Assembly (NCBI RefSeq): GCF_000960995.1 | Contig: NZ_CP009435.1 | Coordinates: 248,001 to 312,000 of the forward strand | Length of the DNA: 64,000 nt | Direction of reading: 5' to 3' | Source: Burkholderia glumae LMG 2196 = ATCC 33617 | Lineage (GTDB): Bacteria > Pseudomonadota > Gammaproteobacteria > Burkholderiales > Burkholderiaceae | In this document: positions 26,823 to 35,149 of the stretch, one piece after another | How positions within the stretch are numbered: position 1 is the stretch's first letter | Layout of the letters: each line of letters begins with the position of its first letter | Position numbers and translations under genes: made by a program | The notes under the pieces: model-generated | Database searches by the model: none | The model's input: only the letters and a program-made list of their open reading frames with translations | What the model was told of the DNA's origin: nothing

Positions 26823-27485
26823 TCAGCTCTTCGCCTCGCCCCTGCCCTCGCCTTTCGCGGGCCTGGCCTGCGCCCACTCGACGATCGGCTGCCACTGCTC
26901 GAGATCCTTCTCGACGCGGCTTCTCGCGACGTCCCAGAGCGTCAGGCCGTGCGCGGCCACCTGCACGTAGTTCTGCGTGTCGCGCAGGTAGCCGAGCACC
27001 GGCAGCTTCAGCCCCTCGACGAAACGCTGCAGTTGCTCGGCCGAGCGTGTGCGCGCATCCACCCGCATCCCGACGATGCCGATCTGCACCGTGCCCTTGC
27101 GCACCGCCTTCTCGCTCGCGAGGCGCTCGAGAAAATGCTGGGTGGCGAGGATGTCGAACATCGAGGGCTGCAGCGGCACGATCACCTTGTCGGCCAGATC
27201 GAGCGCGACGTCGAGCCGGTTGCCGTGCAGGCCGGCCGGCGTGTCGATCACGGCATATTCGAGGCCGCGCGGCGGCTTGGCGGGATTGCCGGGATCGAGC
27301 GCCCAGGCCTCGATCGGCGGCAGCGTGGCGGGCCGCAGGCCGAGCCAGCCGTGCGAGGACTGCTGCCGGTCGAGATCGGCGAGCGCCACCCAGGCGCCCT
27401 GCGCCGCGAAATAGCCCGCCAGATTGGTGGACAGCGTGCTCTTGCCGACGCCGCCCTTCGGATTTGCCACCACGATCACCGTCAT
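26823..27485 (-). CDS. ParA/MinD-type ATPase
   Basis: A 220-residue deviant-Walker ATPase. The start MTVIVVANPKGGVGKST (27485) puts the P-loop KGGVGKST at 10-17 as in ParA. Also seen are ALADLDRQQSSHGWL (switch I region), EYAVIDTPAGLHGN (Walker B) and VIVPLQPSMFDILAT. It has no adjacent ParB or parS site, and it is an orphan in a chromosomal metabolic region, so it may position another cargo rather than segregate DNA. The C-terminus is Lys/Gly-rich. Confidence 0.88.
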   Translation of the reverse strand: MTVIVVANPKGGVGKSTLSTNLAGYFAAQGAWVALADLDRQQSSHGWLGLRPATLPPIEAWALDPGNPAKPPRGLEYAVIDTPAGLHGNRLDVALDLADKVIVPLQPSMFDILATQHFLERLASEKAVRKGTVQIGIVGMRVDARTRSAEQLQRFVEGLKLPVLGYLRDTQNYVQVAAHGLTLWDVARSRVEKDLEQWQPIVEWAQARPAKGEGRGEAKS

Positions 27486-27687
27486 GTACGCCCCCGGAAA
27501 GCCGTGCGGCGCCGATCGGCCGGCGCCGCGAGATTGCGGATACAGGGATCGATGATATCGGCAAAATGCATCGCACCGGAACGAGGCGCGCAAGTCGACG
27601 CGGCGACGGCCGGGCAGCGGACGCGGCGCGCCGGCTGGCGCGCGCCTCGATCGAAGGCAAATTGCAATATTTCTGCGCCACGCCGCA

Positions 27688-28116
27688 TCAAGTCGCGGCG
27701 CGCGCGCCGGCCCGCGGCCCGGCGCTGCGGCCGCCGAGCGCGTAGGCTCCGGCGCCGACCAGCGCCTGCACGACCAGCGCGACCGCCCAGAACCCCGGAT
27801 ATTCCCAGCCGCCGTGCGGCGAGGCGAAGCCGAAGCCGTTCGGATAGTGGGCGTGCGCGGCGCCGAGCATGAACGGCAGCAGCACCAGCGCGGCGGCCCG
27901 TACCTGGACCCCCGACAGCAGCGCGAGGCCGCCGGCCAGTTCGACCGCGGTGGTCAGGTAGGCGAGCCAGCCCGGCAGGCCCATCGACGCGAAGAACTGC
28001 GCGGTGCCGGGCAGCGTGAAGACGAATATCTTCTGGGCGGCATGGATCAGATACAGCAGGCCGAGCACCACGCGCAGCAGGGTGGCGCCCAGTTCGGCAG
28101 AACGGTTGGGGTTCAT
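27688..28116 (-). CDS. DoxX-family membrane protein
   Basis: A 142-residue protein with four hydrophobic helices (LLRVVLGLLYLIHAAQKIF, LAYLTTAVELAGGLALLSG, AAALVLLPFMLGAAHAHYP, FWAVALVVQALVGAGAYAL). The pattern of the first helix and the HYPNGFGF loop are typical of DoxX/DoxD-like proteins. Substrate is unknown. The tail is Arg/Ala-rich. No partner gene is evident, and 27486-27687 shows nothing further. Confidence 0.88.
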   Translation of the reverse strand: MNPNRSAELGATLLRVVLGLLYLIHAAQKIFVFTLPGTAQFFASMGLPGWLAYLTTAVELAGGLALLSGVQVRAAALVLLPFMLGAAHAHYPNGFGFASPHGGWEYPGFWAVALVVQALVGAGAYALGGRSAGPRAGARAAT

Positions 28117-28231
28117 CGTCGACTCCGGTTCGAAAGGGAAGGCAGCAAACTGTATTCGAAGCCGGATGCCTCGATAAGTCGCCGAAACGGCTTACATTAC
28201 TTCCCAATGAGAATGAATCGGAGCACCCTCG

Positions 28232-29746
28232 TCAGGCGAACGCGCCGAAGGTGCGATCGAGGTCGAGATGCACGCCGAGCGTGTCGGCAAGCCGCTCGAT
28301 CGACGCCTCGCGCAGCGCGGCCCAGTCCACCGCCTCGGCCGCGTCGAGCCCCGCCCATTCGAGCAGCGCCGCGCAGGCGTCGGGCCGCTCGAACACGCCG
28401 TGCACGTAGGTCGCGAGGATCTGCCCGTCGGCCGAACGCGCGCCGTCGGGGCGCGTGCCCTGCGGCCCGTCGAGCAGCAGCGCGGGAGCCGCGAGCGCCG
28501 GGCCGCGCGTCTCGCCCATGTGGATCTCGTAGCCCGCCACGGCGGCGCCGGCGCCCCAGCCGAGCCGCCCGCTCACGTTGAGGAGCGTCTTCTGCGGCAT
28601 CAGGGTGGTGTCGAAATCGAGCAGCCCGAAGCCGGCCACGCGCGCGGGCGCGCCTTCCAGGCCGTGCGGATCGTCGAGCGTGCGACCCAGCATCTGCATT
28701 CCGCCGCAGATCCCGATCACCTTGCCGCCGTAACGCAGGTGGCGCTTGAGCGCCGCCTCCCAGCCGTGCGCGCGCAGCCATTCGAGATCGCGCTGCACGC
28801 TCTTCGAGCCCGGCAGGATCACCAGATCGGCGGGCGGAATCGGACCGTGCTTCCAGTACGAGAAATCGACGCGCGGATGCGCGCGCAGCGCGTCGTAATC
28901 GGTGTGGTTGCTGATACGCGGCAGGGCCGGCACGACCACCCGCAGCACGCTCGCCGCGCGATCCGAGGCGCGCGTGTGGGCGAGGCTCGGCAGCATGTCC
29001 TCGGCGTCGAGCGCGAGGCCCGGCAGGTAGGGCACCACGCCGAGCACGGGCTTGCCGGTGCGCTGCTCGAGCCAGTCGAGGCCGGGCTCGAGCAGCGCCG
29101 GATCGCCGCGGAAGCGGTTGATCACGAAGCCGCGCACGCGCGCGCGCTCGCTGTCGGACAGGCAGGCGAGCGTGCCGAGCAGATGCGCGAACACGCCGCC
29201 GCGATCGATGTCGGCCACCAGCACCACCGGGCAGTCGACGCGCTCGGCGAAACCCATGTTGGCGATGTCGCCCTCGCGCAGATTGATCTCGGCGGGGCTG
29301 CCCGCGCCCTCGACGATCACCGCGTCGTAGCCGGCGCGCAGCCGCGCATAGGACGCCAGCACCGCCTCGAACGCGACCGGCTTGAAGGCGTGGTAGGCGC
29401 GCGCGTCGAGATTGGCGTGCGCATGGCCGTGGATGATCACTTGCGAGCCGCGGTCGCTGGTCGGCTTGAGCAGCACCGGGTTCAGGTCGGTATGGGCCTC
29501 GATGCCGGCGGCGATCGCCTGCAGCGCCTGGGCGCGGCCGATCTCGCCGCCGTCGGCCGTCACCGCACTGTTGAGCGCCATGTTCTGCGGCTTGAACGGC
29601 GCGACGCGGGCCCCCGCGCGGCGTGCGAGCCGGCACAGGCCGGCCACCAGCGTGCTCTTGCCGGCGTCGGAGGTGGTGCCCTGGATCATCAGCGTGCCGC
29701 GGGGCATGGGCAGCGGCCCGGCGGGCAGGCGATCGAAAGCGGTCAT
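28232..29746 (-). CDS. cobQ: Cobyric acid synthase (glutamine-hydrolysing)
   Basis: A 504-residue amidotransferase that amidates adenosylcobyrinic acid a,c-diamide at four side chains. The N-terminal dethiobiotin-synthetase-like ATPase has GTTSDAGKSTL (23-33) and FKPQNMALNS. The C-terminal class I glutaminase domain has the nucleophile Cys347 in GICGGMQMLG and a catalytic His near 447 (YVHGVF). It is divergent from cobU across 61 bp, and no riboswitch is visible in front of it. Confidence 0.97.
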   Translation of the reverse strand: MTAFDRLPAGPLPMPRGTLMIQGTTSDAGKSTLVAGLCRLARRAGARVAPFKPQNMALNSAVTADGGEIGRAQALQAIAAGIEAHTDLNPVLLKPTSDRGSQVIIHGHAHANLDARAYHAFKPVAFEAVLASYARLRAGYDAVIVEGAGSPAEINLREGDIANMGFAERVDCPVVLVADIDRGGVFAHLLGTLACLSDSERARVRGFVINRFRGDPALLEPGLDWLEQRTGKPVLGVVPYLPGLALDAEDMLPSLAHTRASDRAASVLRVVVPALPRISNHTDYDALRAHPRVDFSYWKHGPIPPADLVILPGSKSVQRDLEWLRAHGWEAALKRHLRYGGKVIGICGGMQMLGRTLDDPHGLEGAPARVAGFGLLDFDTTLMPQKTLLNVSGRLGWGAGAAVAGYEIHMGETRGPALAAPALLLDGPQGTRPDGARSADGQILATYVHGVFERPDACAALLEWAGLDAAEAVDWAALREASIERLADTLGVHLDLDRTFGAFA

Positions 29747-29795
29747 CGGAGCGAAAACTGGCGGGAGGCGAAGGCCGCATTATCTCCCGCCCCGT

Positions 29796-29801
29796 TACAA
29801 T
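29796..29801 (+). promoter_or_regulatory. -10 box abutting the cobU start (possible leaderless transcript)
   Basis: TACAAT at 29796-29801 ends 6 nt before the cobU ATG at 29808, so the expected first nucleotide is at or next to the start codon. No Shine-Dalgarno sequence fits in between. No good -35 is seen. Confidence 0.45.
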
Positions 29802-29807
29802 CACGCG

Positions 29808-30392
29808 ATGACTTCGCACGACCTCACCTTCGTCCTCGGCGGCGCGCGCTCGGGCAAGAGCGCGTTCGCCGAACGGCTCGCGGCCGACAGCGGCCGCGCC
29901 GTCACCTATGTCGCGACCGCCGCGGTGGTCGGCGACGCCGAATTCGACGCGCGCATCGCCCACCATCGCGCGCGCCGGCCCGCGTCGTGGGCGCTCGTCG
30001 AGGCGCCCGAGGCGCTCGCCGAGGCGCTCGCCGCACTCGACGACCCGCATGGCTGCGTGCTGGTCGACTGCCTGACGCTGTGGCTCGCGAACCTGCTGTG
30101 CCCACCCGACGGCGCGAGCGTCTCCGACGCGGTGCTCGAAGCGCGCGTCGGCGCGCTGGAAGCCGCGCTCGCCGCCTCGCGCGCGCGCGTGATCGTGGTC
30201 GGCAACGAGATCGGGCTCGGCGTGGTGCCGCTCGGCGCCGAAACGCGCCGCTACGTCGACGAACTCGGCCGGCTCAACCAGCGCATCGCCGCGCTGGCCA
30301 CGCGCGTGACCCTGGTCGTGGCCGGCCTGCCGCTCGCCCTCAAGGGCGCGCCGGCGGCCGCCGCTGCCGCGCAGGCGGCCCCGCGATGCTGA
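29808..30392 (+). CDS. cobU: Adenosylcobinamide kinase / adenosylcobinamide-phosphate guanylyltransferase
   Basis: A 194-residue bifunctional enzyme that phosphorylates adenosylcobinamide and then adds GMP to give adenosylcobinamide-GDP. The P-loop GGARSGKSAFAE is at 10-21, YVATA and VLVDCLTLWLANLL follow, and VGNEIGLGVVPLG is the conserved late motif. The stop overlaps the cbiB start, so the genes are translationally coupled. It leads the plus-strand cobU-cbiB-cobD-btuF run. Confidence 0.96.
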   Translation: MTSHDLTFVLGGARSGKSAFAERLAADSGRAVTYVATAAVVGDAEFDARIAHHRARRPASWALVEAPEALAEALAALDDPHGCVLVDCLTLWLANLLCPPDGASVSDAVLEARVGALEAALAASRARVIVVGNEIGLGVVPLGAETRRYVDELGRLNQRIAALATRVTLVVAGLPLALKGAPAAAAAAQAAPRC

Positions 30393-31330
30393 TGCTGTCG
30401 CTGCCCGCCGTCGCGATCCTCGCGGTCGCCGCGTTCCTCGTTGACTGGCGGTTCGGCGAGCCGCGCCGCGCCCATCCGCTGGTCGGCTTCGGCAGGCTCG
30501 CCGCCCGACTCGAGGCGCGCCTGAACACCGGCGCGCGGGGCCGGCTGGCGGGGGTCAGCGCCTGGTGCCTGGCGGTCGTGCCGCCCGTCGCGCTGGCGGC
30601 GCTCTGCATCGCGCTGCTGCCCTGGCCGCTCGCGCTCGCGCTGCATGTCGCGCTGCTCTGGTTCGCGCTCGGCGCGCGCAGCCTCGCCGAACACATCGCG
30701 CCGATCGGCGCGGCGCTGGTGCGCGGCGACCTCGCCGACGCCCGCGTGCTGACCGCGCGGATCGTCTCGCGCGATACGCGCGAGGCCGATATGTCGGCGC
30801 TGTCGCGCGCGGCCGTCGAATCGGCGCTCGAGAACGGCAACGACGCGATCTTCGGCGCCCTGTTCTGGTTCGCCGTGGCGGGCGGGCCCGGCGCGCTGAT
30901 GTTCCGGCTCGCCAACACGCTCGACGCGATGTGGGGCTACCGCACGCCGCGCCTGCTGCGCTTCGGCTGGGCCGCCGCGCGCATCGACGACGCGCTGAAC
31001 TGGGTGCCCGCGCGGCTCACCGCCGCCAGCTATGCGCTGCTCGGCGACACCGCGAGCGCCTGGCGCTGCTGGCGCACCCAGGCGCGCCACTGGGACAGCC
31101 CGAACGCCGGGCCGGTGATGGCCGCCGGCGCGGGTAGCCTCAACGTCGTGCTCGGCGGCCCGGCCGTCTACCACGGCGAGCTCGAAGCGCGGCCGACGCT
31201 CGGCGCCGGCCGCCCGGCCGCGCCCGAACACGTGCGCGCCGCGCTGTCGCTGGTCGCGCGCACCTCGATCCTGTGGCTCGCGCTGCTGCTCGCCTGCGCG
31301 GCGCTCGCGGTGGCGACGCATCATGGCTGA
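30386..31330 (+). CDS. cbiB: Adenosylcobinamide-phosphate synthase (CbiB/CobD type)
   Basis: A 314-residue polytopic membrane enzyme that attaches the aminopropanol arm to cobyric acid. Family motifs are DWRFGEPRRAHPLVGFGR near 20, SRDTREADMSALSRAAVESALEN and DDALNWVPARLTA. The start may be 30386 or the second ATG at 30392, which forms TGATG with the cobU stop. It works with the threonine-phosphate decarboxylase encoded next. Some databases call this gene cobD. Confidence 0.95.
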   Translation: MLMLSLPAVAILAVAAFLVDWRFGEPRRAHPLVGFGRLAARLEARLNTGARGRLAGVSAWCLAVVPPVALAALCIALLPWPLALALHVALLWFALGARSLAEHIAPIGAALVRGDLADARVLTARIVSRDTREADMSALSRAAVESALENGNDAIFGALFWFAVAGGPGALMFRLANTLDAMWGYRTPRLLRFGWAAARIDDALNWVPARLTAASYALLGDTASAWRCWRTQARHWDSPNAGPVMAAGAGSLNVVLGGPAVYHGELEARPTLGAGRPAAPEHVRAALSLVARTSILWLALLLACAALAVATHHG

Positions 31331-31495
31331 CGCCCGCCGCGCGCGCCGGCCGCGGCGGGCGGCGCGGCGCGGGCCGCTCTGCGCGAGGCGCGCCGCGCCG
31401 TCACGGGCACGCGCTCCGGCATCCGGCGGCACGGCGCCGGCCTCCTTGGCTCGCGCCCGTCTCCGTTTTTCCTCCGGCAGCCGCCGCCTCAGCTC

Positions 31496-32584
31496 ATGAC
31501 CGACTCCGTCTTCACGCCGCCCGCGATCACGCACGGCGGCAATCCGCACGACGCGGCGCGCCGCTACGGCATTCCGGCCGCGCAATGGCTCGATCTCTCG
31601 ACCGGCATCAACCCGCTCGGCTATCCGGTGCCGCCGGTGCCGGCCGACGCGTGGCGCCGGCTGCCCGGCGACGATGCCCCGCTCGCCGCGCTGGCCGCCA
31701 GCCATTACGGCGCGCCCGACCCCGCGCACGTGCTGCCGGTGGCCGGCAGCCAGGCGGCGATCCGCGCGCTGCCGGGGCTGCTCGCCCACGGCACGGCCGG
31801 CGTGGCGCCGCTCGCCTACAGCGAATACGCGCCGGCCTTCGCGCGGCACGGCCATGCCATCGCGCCCATCGACGTCGGCGCGACGCGGCTGCCCGCCGCA
31901 CTGCGCCACGTGATCGTCGGCAACCCCAACAATCCGACCGCCGAGCGGGTCGATCGCGCGCGGCTGCTGGACTGGCATGCGCAACTCGCCGCGCGCGGCG
32001 GCACGCTGATCGTCGACGAGGCGTTCGCCGACGCCGGCGAGGCGGACGCGACGCTCGCCGCCGAGGTCGCCCGCCCGGGCCTCGTCGTGCTGCGCTCGGT
32101 CGGCAAGTTCTTCGGGCTGGCGGGCGTGCGCGCCGGCTTCGTGCTGGCCGCGCCGGCCCTGCTCGCGCGGCTGCGCGCCGAACTCGGCGCGTGGACCGTC
32201 AGCGGCCCCGCGCGGCATGCCGTGCACGCCGCGCTGGCCGATGCGCACTGGCAGCGCGCCACGCGCGCCCGGCTCGCCCGCGACGGCGCCCGGCTCGCCG
32301 CACTGCTCGGCGCGCTGGGGATGAGGGTGCGCGCCACGCCGCTGTTCTGCTGGACCGACGACGCGCGCGCCGCTGCGCTGCACGACTCGCTCGCGCGGCA
32401 GGGTATCTGGACCCGCTTCTTCGCGCATGCGCCGAGCGTGCGGATCGGCCTGCCCGGCACGAACGCCGAATGGCAGCGGCTCGCGGACGCGCTCGCCGGC
32501 TTCGCGGCCGAATCGGCCGCATCGGCACACCCGGCCGAGCGGCTCGACTCGTCCGCGCCGGCCGGCGGCCGGACGGCGCGCTGA
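31496..32584 (+). CDS. cobD: Threonine-phosphate decarboxylase (PLP, aminotransferase fold)
   Basis: A 362-residue fold-type I PLP enzyme that makes (R)-1-amino-2-propanol O-2-phosphate for the nucleotide loop arm. THGGNPHDAARRYG and LDLSTGINPLGYP at the N-terminus are diagnostic. The PLP lysine is in RSVGKFFGLAGVRAGF, near 203. LIVDEAFAD holds the Asp that contacts the pyridine nitrogen. The symbol follows Salmonella usage; the Pseudomonas name is cobC. It is 3 bp before btuF. The 165 bp upstream hold no evident gene. Confidence 0.94.
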   Translation: MTDSVFTPPAITHGGNPHDAARRYGIPAAQWLDLSTGINPLGYPVPPVPADAWRRLPGDDAPLAALAASHYGAPDPAHVLPVAGSQAAIRALPGLLAHGTAGVAPLAYSEYAPAFARHGHAIAPIDVGATRLPAALRHVIVGNPNNPTAERVDRARLLDWHAQLAARGGTLIVDEAFADAGEADATLAAEVARPGLVVLRSVGKFFGLAGVRAGFVLAAPALLARLRAELGAWTVSGPARHAVHAALADAHWQRATRARLARDGARLAALLGALGMRVRATPLFCWTDDARAAALHDSLARQGIWTRFFAHAPSVRIGLPGTNAEWQRLADALAGFAAESAASAHPAERLDSSAPAGGRTAR

Positions 32585-32587
32585 ACG

Positions 32588-33583
32588 ATGCGCGCGCCAT
32601 CCGATCCGGCGGTGCCGCCGCGGTGCGCGGCGCGGTGCGCGCGCAGCCTCGCGCTGGGCCTCGCGCTGGGCCTCGCGCTGGGCCTCGCGCTGGGCCTCGC
32701 GCTGGGCCTCGCGCTGGGCCTCGGCGGTGCGGCGCCGGCGGCCGCGGCGGCCGTCTCCGTGACCGACGATGCGGGTCGCGCCGTCACGCTCGCCGCGCCG
32801 GCGCGGCGCGTGATCAGCCTCGCCCCGCACGCGACCGAGCTGCTCTACGCGGCGGGCGGCGCCGCCGCGATGGTGGGCGCGGTCGCCTACAGCGACTATC
32901 CGGCGGCCGCACGCGCGCTGCCGCGCGTTGGCGACAACCGCTCGCTCGATCTCGAACGCATCGCGGCGCTGAAGCCCGACCTGATCGTGGTCTGGCGCCA
33001 CGGCGGCGCCGAGCGCCAGACCGCGCAGCTGCAGGCGCTAGGCATCCCCGTCTACGTCAGCGAGCCGCAGCGGCTCGACGACGTGGCGGTATCGCTCGAC
33101 CGGCTGGGCCGGCTGCTCGGCACGCGCGAGGTGGCCGACGCGGCGGCCGACGCGTACCGGCGGCGCATCGCGGCGCTGCGCGCACGCTACGCCGCGCGGC
33201 CGCCCGTGGCGGTGTTTCTGCAGATCTGGGACCGGCCGCTGATGACGCTGAACGGCAGCCAGACCGTCAGCGACGTGCTGCGCCTCTGCGGCGGGCGCAA
33301 CGTTTTCGCGGCGCTGAAGCCGGTGGCGCCGACCGTCAACGACGAGGCGGTGCTGGCGGCCGATCCCGAGGCGATCATCGCGACCGCGCAGGGCGCCACC
33401 GCCGGCGACGCGGCGCTGCCGAGCCTCGCGCGCTGGCAGCGCTGGCCGCTGCTGACGGCGGTTGCGCGCGGCAATCTGTTCGCGATCGACGGGGATCTGC
33501 TGACGCGGCCCACGCCGCGCCTCGCGCTCGGCGCGGAGCAGGTCTGCCGCGATTTGGAGACGGCGCGCTCGCGGCGCCCCTGA
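32588..33583 (+). CDS. btuF: Periplasmic cobalamin-binding protein BtuF-like
   Basis: A 331-residue class III solute-binding protein. The signal peptide is unusual: after an Arg/Pro-rich n-region the hydrophobic core is six to seven ALGL repeats encoded by a perfect 12-bp tandem repeat, ending GAAPAAAAAVS. The mature part has RVISLAPHATELLYAAGG, DLERIAALKPDLIVVW and LGIPVYVSEP, typical of BtuF/FhuD-type proteins. Its match with btuC and btuD on the other strand supports a corrinoid role. It is the last gene of the plus-strand run. Confidence 0.9.
   Translation: MRAPSDPAVPPRCAARCARSLALGLALGLALGLALGLALGLALGLGGAAPAAAAAVSVTDDAGRAVTLAAPARRVISLAPHATELLYAAGGAAAMVGAVAYSDYPAAARALPRVGDNRSLDLERIAALKPDLIVVWRHGGAERQTAQLQALGIPVYVSEPQRLDDVAVSLDRLGRLLGTREVADAAADAYRRRIAALRARYAARPPVAVFLQIWDRPLMTLNGSQTVSDVLRLCGGRNVFAALKPVAPTVNDEAVLAADPEAIIATAQGATAGDAALPSLARWQRWPLLTAVARGNLFAIDGDLLTRPTPRLALGAEQVCRDLETARSRRP
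32648..32719 (+). repeat. Six perfect 12-bp repeats within the btuF signal sequence
   Basis: CTCGCGCTGGGC is repeated six times without a mismatch (32648-32719), encoding LALG units in the btuF signal peptide. Because 12 is a multiple of three, gain or loss of copies would keep the frame and change the hydrophobic core by four residues per step. Confidence 0.97.
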
Positions 33584-33790
33584 GGCGCGCCCCGGGCGCG
33601 GCGGCACGCGGACGGCCCGCCCGTGCGCCACCGACGGGACGGGCATCGGCGCCGCCGCAGGGGGCGTCACGCCGCGCGCGACGGGCGCCGCCATCCGCCG
33701 CGCGATTGCGGCCATCGTCGAGCGCAGCCGGCCAGCCGCCCGCCACCGCGGTTCGGCGGCCCCGCTCGAACCGCCGGAGCCGTCGCCGTC

Positions 33791-34384
33791 TCAGCCCGCC
33801 GGCTCGTCCCAGCGCCGCAGGTGCCAGCCCCGCGCGTCGCGCGCGAAGCCGACCCGCCCTCCGTAGGCGATCGGGCGCGCCAGCAGGCTGGCGAGCGGCA
33901 CGCCCAGCCAATGCGAGGCGAGCGCGCGAATCACGCCGGCATGCGTGATGGCGATCACGGGCGGCGCGCCGGCCCGGCGCTCGAGCGAAGCGGCGGCCGG
34001 TACCACGCGCGCGACGAACTGCGCCGCGCCCTCGCCGCCATGCTCGCGCGCGCCCATCAGATCGGCCTGCCAGCGGTCGAGCGCGGCCGGCCCGATCTCG
34101 TCCCAGGTGCGCATTTCCCAGCCGCCGAAATCGATCTCGCGCAGCCGCGGCTCGCTGCACACCGTCACCTGCAGCAATGCGCCGAGCGCCTCGGCCACCG
34201 CCGCGCAGCGCCGCAGCGGGCTCGTGACGATCCGGTCCGGCAGCGCGAGGCCATCGGCGCGCAGGCGTCCCGCCAGTTCGGCCGCCGCCGCCGCCGCGTC
34301 GCCCGCGAGCGGCAGATCGGTCGCGCCGTAGCAGACGCCCCCGGCAACGGCCGGCGCCGGATGCCGGATCAGGACGACGTCCAT
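33791..34384 (-). CDS. cobC: Alpha-ribazole phosphatase (histidine phosphatase family)
   Basis: A 197-residue phosphatase from ATG 34384. The catalytic His is in LIRHPAPAV (His8), SPLRRC gives the phosphate-binding Arg, DFGGWEMRTWDEI is a family motif, and the second His is in AITHAGVIRAL. It removes phosphate from alpha-ribazole phosphate or adenosylcobalamin phosphate. The start lies inside the end of cobS (16-bp overlap). It is the last gene of the btuB operon. No gene is seen at 33584-33790. Confidence 0.9.
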   Translation of the reverse strand: MDVVLIRHPAPAVAGGVCYGATDLPLAGDAAAAAAELAGRLRADGLALPDRIVTSPLRRCAAVAEALGALLQVTVCSEPRLREIDFGGWEMRTWDEIGPAALDRWQADLMGAREHGGEGAAQFVARVVPAAASLERRAGAPPVIAITHAGVIRALASHWLGVPLASLLARPIAYGGRVGFARDARGWHLRRWDEPAG

Positions 34385-35136
34385 CCGAGCACCGTCAGGT
34401 AGATCGCGAGCTCGCACAGCTGCTGCGCGAAGCCGAGGCAGTCGCCCGTGTATCCGCCGAGCCGGCGCCGCAGATAACGCGCGATGCCGGCCCGCGCCGC
34501 CAGCAGCGCGGCCAGCGCGGCGAGCCCCAGGCGCCAGTCCGGCCAGCCCGGGCAGAGCAGCCACGGCAGCCCGCACAGCGCCGCGAACGCGAACGCGCGC
34601 GCCGACATGCGCCGCGCGACCGGCCTGGCCTTGCCCTCCTCGCGCACGTAGTCGAGCGTGACGAGCAGGCTCACCGCGCCGACCCGGCTCGCCGCATGCG
34701 CGGCCAGCAGGGTCCAGGCCGCGCGCGCGGGCGGCAGCGCCGCGAGCGCCTGCCACTTCAGCGCCAGCGAGACGGCGAGCGCGGCCGCGCCGAACGTGCC
34801 GATCCGCGAGTCGCGCATGATCCGCAGCACCTCGTCGCGCGCGTAGCCGCCGCCGAAGCCGTCGCAGCTATCGGCCAGGCCGTCCTCGTGGAACGCGCCG
34901 GTCGCGACCAGCGTGGCGGCCATCGACAGCAGCACCGCCACGCCGGCCGGCCAGATCCGCGCCGCGCCCAGGTAGACGGCCGCCGCGAGCGCGCCGACGC
35001 CGACGCCGACCAGCGGGAAGTAGCGCGCCGCTTGATCGAGGTCGCCCGCCGCGTAGCCGATCCGCCGCGGGATCGGCACGCGCGTGAAATAGCCGAGCGC
35101 GACGAAGAAATAGCGCAATTCGGCGGACCAGCGCAT
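34369..35136 (-). CDS. cobS: Adenosylcobinamide-GDP ribazoletransferase
   Basis: A 255-residue integral membrane enzyme that joins adenosylcobinamide-GDP and alpha-ribazole (phosphate) to finish cobalamin. The metal-binding motif HEDGLADSCDGFGGG is at 83-97. MRDSRIGTFGAAAL and a C-terminal GGYTGDCLGFAQQLCELAIYL are conserved. It starts 13 bp after cobT. Confidence 0.96.
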   Translation of the reverse strand: MRWSAELRYFFVALGYFTRVPIPRRIGYAAGDLDQAARYFPLVGVGVGALAAAVYLGAARIWPAGVAVLLSMAATLVATGAFHEDGLADSCDGFGGGYARDEVLRIMRDSRIGTFGAAALAVSLALKWQALAALPPARAAWTLLAAHAASRVGAVSLLVTLDYVREEGKARPVARRMSARAFAFAALCGLPWLLCPGWPDWRLGLAALAALLAARAGIARYLRRRLGGYTGDCLGFAQQLCELAIYLTVLGWTSS

Positions 35137-35149
35137 CGCGTGCCCCCGC

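Noticed and set aside
29747..29807. Search for a second cobalamin riboswitch between cobQ and cobU
   Set aside because: The 61-bp gap is too short and holds none of the conserved B12 elements.
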